NCBI RefSeq assembly: GCF_001007875.1
Contig: NZ_CP011412.1
Coordinates: forward strand, 2,604,001 to 2,668,000
Direction: 5' to 3'
From: Sedimenticola thiotaurini
Lineage (GTDB): Bacteria; Pseudomonadota; Gammaproteobacteria; Chromatiales; Chromatiaceae
Length of the DNA: 64,000 nt
The position numbers and the translations under genes were made by a program. Below are positions 61,516 to 64,000 of this stretch, piece by piece. How positions within the stretch are numbered: position 1 is the first letter of the stretch; each line of letters starts with the position of its first letter. Under the pieces are notes generated by a model. That model saw only the letters and a list, made by a program, of their open reading frames with translations, was not told where the DNA came from and searched no databases.

Positions 61516-63513
61516 TTACTTGAACAGCTTGGACTTGTCGACCAGATCGACGTGGGCGCGCTTGAAGCAGGTCCAGGTCTTGGTCTCTTTGTCATACACG
61601 GAGTTCACGAAGCACTTCCAGTTCTCCTCGTCGACGAAGTTTTTGTCCATCCGGTAGTAGAAACCGGGATAACGGGACTCTTCACGGAACTGAATGTGTT
61701 TCATGTGCGCTTCAGCAGTCAGGATGCGGTGGTAGTTCTCCCAGGCGCGAAGCAGTTCGTGCAGGTCTTTCGCACGCATCTTCAGGGAGTCTTCCTTCAG
61801 CATACCCAGCTTCTCTTCAGCGATCGCCAGCATGTGCTCGTTGGTGGTGTAGTAGGTGGCCACACCGGCAACGTACTCGTCCATGATCTTCTGCAGGCGG
61901 AACTGCAACATCCGCGGGGTGATGTAGTTGGGGTTCACATCGATAGCGGTGGTGTAGTCCTTGAACTCCAGGTAGTTACGTACCGGACGGTAGATCTCGG
62001 CGACCAGCTCTTCTACGGTGGTGTCCAGCTCAGGGGTGTGATCCTGGTTGTCCATGACGAACTGCACCATGGACTTGGCACACATACGACCCTCGGCGTG
62101 GGAACCGGAGGAGAACTTGTGACCGGATGCGCCCACGCCGTCAGCGGCGGTGAACAGACCCTGTACGGTGGTCATACCACGGTAACCCCAGTTCCAGCCG
62201 CGCGGCAGGTGCTCGGGTACACCGTCCATGGCCTCATCGGTCGGCGCGCCGACATCAGTAGGACCGGACACCCAGATGCCGCAGCAACCGGAGTGAGAAC
62301 CCAGCAGGTACGGTTCGGTCGGCATCAGCTCGGAGTTTTTCTTCTCCGGCTCGACGTTCTCGCCGGCCCAGATACCACACTGGCCGATACACATATCCAG
62401 GAAGTCTTCCCAGGCCTCTGCTTCCAGATGCTTCACCTCACGGGGGGTGAGGGTCTCACGCAGGTTGGCAAGAGCGGTGACGGTGTCCATCCAGATCGGA
62501 CCACGACCTTCACGCATCTCTTTCAGCATCAGGTGGTTACGCAGACAGGAAGCAGGAACAGCCGCCTGACCGTAGGGGGGATAGTCGTCCAGCATGTCCT
62601 TGTTGCGGTCCATGTAGACTTCGCCAAAGGCGTTGGTGGCCTTGGATTTGAACAGCAGGAACCAGGCACCGACCGGACCGTAACCGTCTTTGAAACGGGT
62701 CGGTACGAAGCGGTTTTCCATCATGGTCATCTCTGCGCCGGCCTCTGCAGCCATGGCGTAGGTGGAACCAGCATTCCAGACCGGGTACCAGGCACGACCC
62801 TGACCCTCGCCCACGGAACGGGGACGGAAGATGTTCACGCAGCCACCGGCAACCAGCAGACAGGCTTTGAACTTGTAGACGAACAGCTTGTGGTCACGAA
62901 CCGAGAAACCGACCGCACCGGCGACGCGGTTCTTGTCGTTCTTGTCGTTGACCAGCTTGACGATGAAGACACGCTCCTGGATGTTCTCGATACCCAGGCC
63001 CTTCTTGGCAGCCTCAGCGACGATCCACTTGTAGGACTCACCGTTGATCATGATCTGCCACTTACCGGAACGGACCGGCTTGCCGCCGTCTTTCAACGGA
63101 GTCATGCCCTTGGAGCCGTCAAAACGCTCACCGTTCTCGTCGGTCTTCCAGATTGGCAGACCCCACTCCTCAAACAGGTGCACTGACTCATCCACGTGGC
63201 GGCCCAGGTCGTAAGCCAGGTCATCACGGGTGATACCCATCAGGTCGTTGGAGACCATCCGGGCGTAGTCTGCGGGATCCTGCTCGGAACCAATATAGGT
63301 GTTAATAGCGGACAGACCCTGTGCCACAGCACCGGAGCGATCCATGGCGGCCTTGTCGACCAGCTTGACTTTAATATCCACGCCCTGCTTCTTGGCAGCA
63401 TCAACCCAGGGGCCAATCTCATAAGCAGCACCACAGGCGCCCATACCACCACCGATGATGAGGATATCTACCTCTTCCTCGATGATTTCAGGATTTCCGA
63501 ATTCACCAGCCAT
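61516..63513 (-). CDS. aprA: Adenylylsulfate reductase alpha subunit AprA
   Basis: 665 residues. The FAD-binding motif IIGGGMGACGAAYEIG is at about residue 20, and family stretches such as CVNIFRPRSVGEGQGRAWYP, ENRFVPTRFKDGYGPVGAWF and GSHSGCCGIWVSGPTD are intact. AprA with AprB interconverts APS and sulfite plus AMP in the cytoplasm. In a sulfur oxidiser it forms APS from sulfite. The order aprB-aprA, 55 bases apart, is standard. No sat or aprM is visible; aprM or other partners could lie just outside the window. A terminator follows. Confidence 0.98.
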   Translation of the reverse strand: MAGEFGNPEIIEEEVDILIIGGGMGACGAAYEIGPWVDAAKKQGVDIKVKLVDKAAMDRSGAVAQGLSAINTYIGSEQDPADYARMVSNDLMGITRDDLAYDLGRHVDESVHLFEEWGLPIWKTDENGERFDGSKGMTPLKDGGKPVRSGKWQIMINGESYKWIVAEAAKKGLGIENIQERVFIVKLVNDKNDKNRVAGAVGFSVRDHKLFVYKFKACLLVAGGCVNIFRPRSVGEGQGRAWYPVWNAGSTYAMAAEAGAEMTMMENRFVPTRFKDGYGPVGAWFLLFKSKATNAFGEVYMDRNKDMLDDYPPYGQAAVPASCLRNHLMLKEMREGRGPIWMDTVTALANLRETLTPREVKHLEAEAWEDFLDMCIGQCGIWAGENVEPEKKNSELMPTEPYLLGSHSGCCGIWVSGPTDVGAPTDEAMDGVPEHLPRGWNWGYRGMTTVQGLFTAADGVGASGHKFSSGSHAEGRMCAKSMVQFVMDNQDHTPELDTTVEELVAEIYRPVRNYLEFKDYTTAIDVNPNYITPRMLQFRLQKIMDEYVAGVATYYTTNEHMLAIAEEKLGMLKEDSLKMRAKDLHELLRAWENYHRILTAEAHMKHIQFREESRYPGFYYRMDKNFVDEENWKCFVNSVYDKETKTWTCFKRAHVDLVDKSKLFK

Positions 63514-63568
63514 TTGAATTTCCTCTTATTCTAAAAACTTTACAAATACAGTTCGGCTATGCCGCAGA

Positions 63569-64000
63569 TTACTTCTTGATCAGCTCACTGGGGTCGCCAG
63601 CGCGGTAACCGTTGGCCTGAACAAAGAAACCGGATTCAGCGATCTTGGAAATATCAGCCTCTGGCTTGCCACCGTAAGGATCGATAGAGCCTTCCGGCGT
63701 GGTACGGATGGGGAACTTGAAGCGCTTCATGGTGCCGTTGCGGAACTTGATGGTCCACATGATGGAATCGGTACCACGCAGTGGCTGAACGGAAGCGCCC
63801 AGCGGTACGATATCGGCATAGGGACGTGCTTCAATGGCCTGCTGCGGGCAGATCTTGATGCAGGAGTAGCACTCCCAGCACTGATCCGGTTCCTGGTTGA
63901 AAGACTTCATGGCGTGGCCGGTCAGGGAACCGTCCAGGTCAAGTTTCATCAGGTCATGCGGGCAGATATACATACAAGCGGTCTTGTCCTGACCCTTGCA
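63569..64000 (-). CDS. aprB: Adenylylsulfate reductase beta subunit AprB (5' end outside window)
   Basis: The frame is open to base 64000, so the first residues are missing. The visible part starts within the first ferredoxin motif (CKGQDKTACMYICPHD) and contains the second, CWECYSCIKICPQQAIE, then the beta-rich tail with IMWTIKFRNGTMKRFKFPI that clamps onto AprA. AprB carries two 4Fe-4S clusters that move electrons from the AprA flavin. About 143 residues are visible, close to the full family length. Confidence 0.96.
   Translation of the reverse strand, partial: CKGQDKTACMYICPHDLMKLDLDGSLTGHAMKSFNQEPDQCWECYSCIKICPQQAIEARPYADIVPLGASVQPLRGTDSIMWTIKFRNGTMKRFKFPIRTTPEGSIDPYGGKPEADISKIAESGFFVQANGYRAGDPSELIKK

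Noticed and set aside
61552-63186. A 544-codon plus-strand frame
   Set aside because: Exact antisense of aprA; composition (Val, Gly, His, Thr-rich) has no motif.
1-64000. CRISPR arrays, tRNA, rRNA, IS elements, prophage
   Set aside because: No regularly spaced direct repeats, no tRNA-like TTCGA loops with flanking stems, no transposase or phage genes were noticed on either strand.

Overview
The window looks like a chromosomal segment of a GC-rich, sulfur-oxidising gammaproteobacterium, probably Chromatiales-like. The basis is the AprBA adenylylsulfate reductase, a QmoAB-HdrCB electron-transfer module, a DUF411/CcoG/DjlA/SerB/PilU housekeeping background, and a large periplasmic molybdoenzyme locus with cytochromes c. 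No rRNA, tRNA, CRISPR array, IS element or phage gene was recognised. The species assignment is inference.

Layout. 1-6.2 kb: the tail of a sigma-54 activator, ccoG, a small secreted protein, an ABC-F ATPase (YheS type), a small unknown, an RRM RNA-binding protein and a GNAT acetyltransferase. 6.2-11.2 kb: an RND efflux operon (pump, adaptor, TetR repressor) with a candidate operator on its promoter. 11.3-17 kb: a MOSC protein, pilU, a GIY-YIG protein, a YcgL protein, serB, a DUF411 copper-type protein and djlA. 17-21 kb: a transporter-fused histidine kinase with a small membrane partner. 21.3-26.3 kb: a 1652-residue protein joining two cyclic-nucleotide-binding-like domains, rhodanese, a very long coiled coil, one membrane segment and an FGE-like domain. 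26.8-31.6 kb: gamma-glutamyltranspeptidase, an HU protein with a histone-H1-like tail, a retropepsin-like protease and a large PilZ-like protein. 32-37.1 kb: qmoA-qmoB-hdrC-hdrB. 37.2-42.4 kb: OsmC, bacteriohemerythrin, a MacAB-like export system and an archease-like protein.

42.4-58.3 kb is one tightly packed minus-strand operon of 16 genes. In transcription order it encodes a four-cluster ferredoxin, an NrfD-type membrane subunit, a Tat-exported molybdopterin oxidoreductase, a TorD chaperone, a glycosyltransferase, a methylglyoxal-synthase-like protein, a multi-cluster ferredoxin, a monohaem cytochrome, two Mrp-type P-loop ATPases, an unknown, a cysteine-less rhodanese, a pentahaem cytochrome, and then a PhnD-like binding protein, sensor kinase and sigma-54 response regulator. 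Upstream lie a candidate sigma-54 promoter and three 16-bp palindromes of the form GTTACY-N4-RGTAAC. This suggests the locus is switched on by its own terminal sensory module in response to a periplasmic ligand. The substrate cannot be read from sequence; sulfur, arsenic or selenium oxyanions are the reasonable candidates.

59-64 kb: a secreted protein of unknown function, a YkgJ-type cysteine-cluster protein, then aprBA (aprB runs off the window). AprBA and Qmo/Hdr are expected to work together in the cytoplasm, oxidising sulfite plus AMP to APS and passing electrons to the quinone pool, although their genes lie about 25 kb apart.
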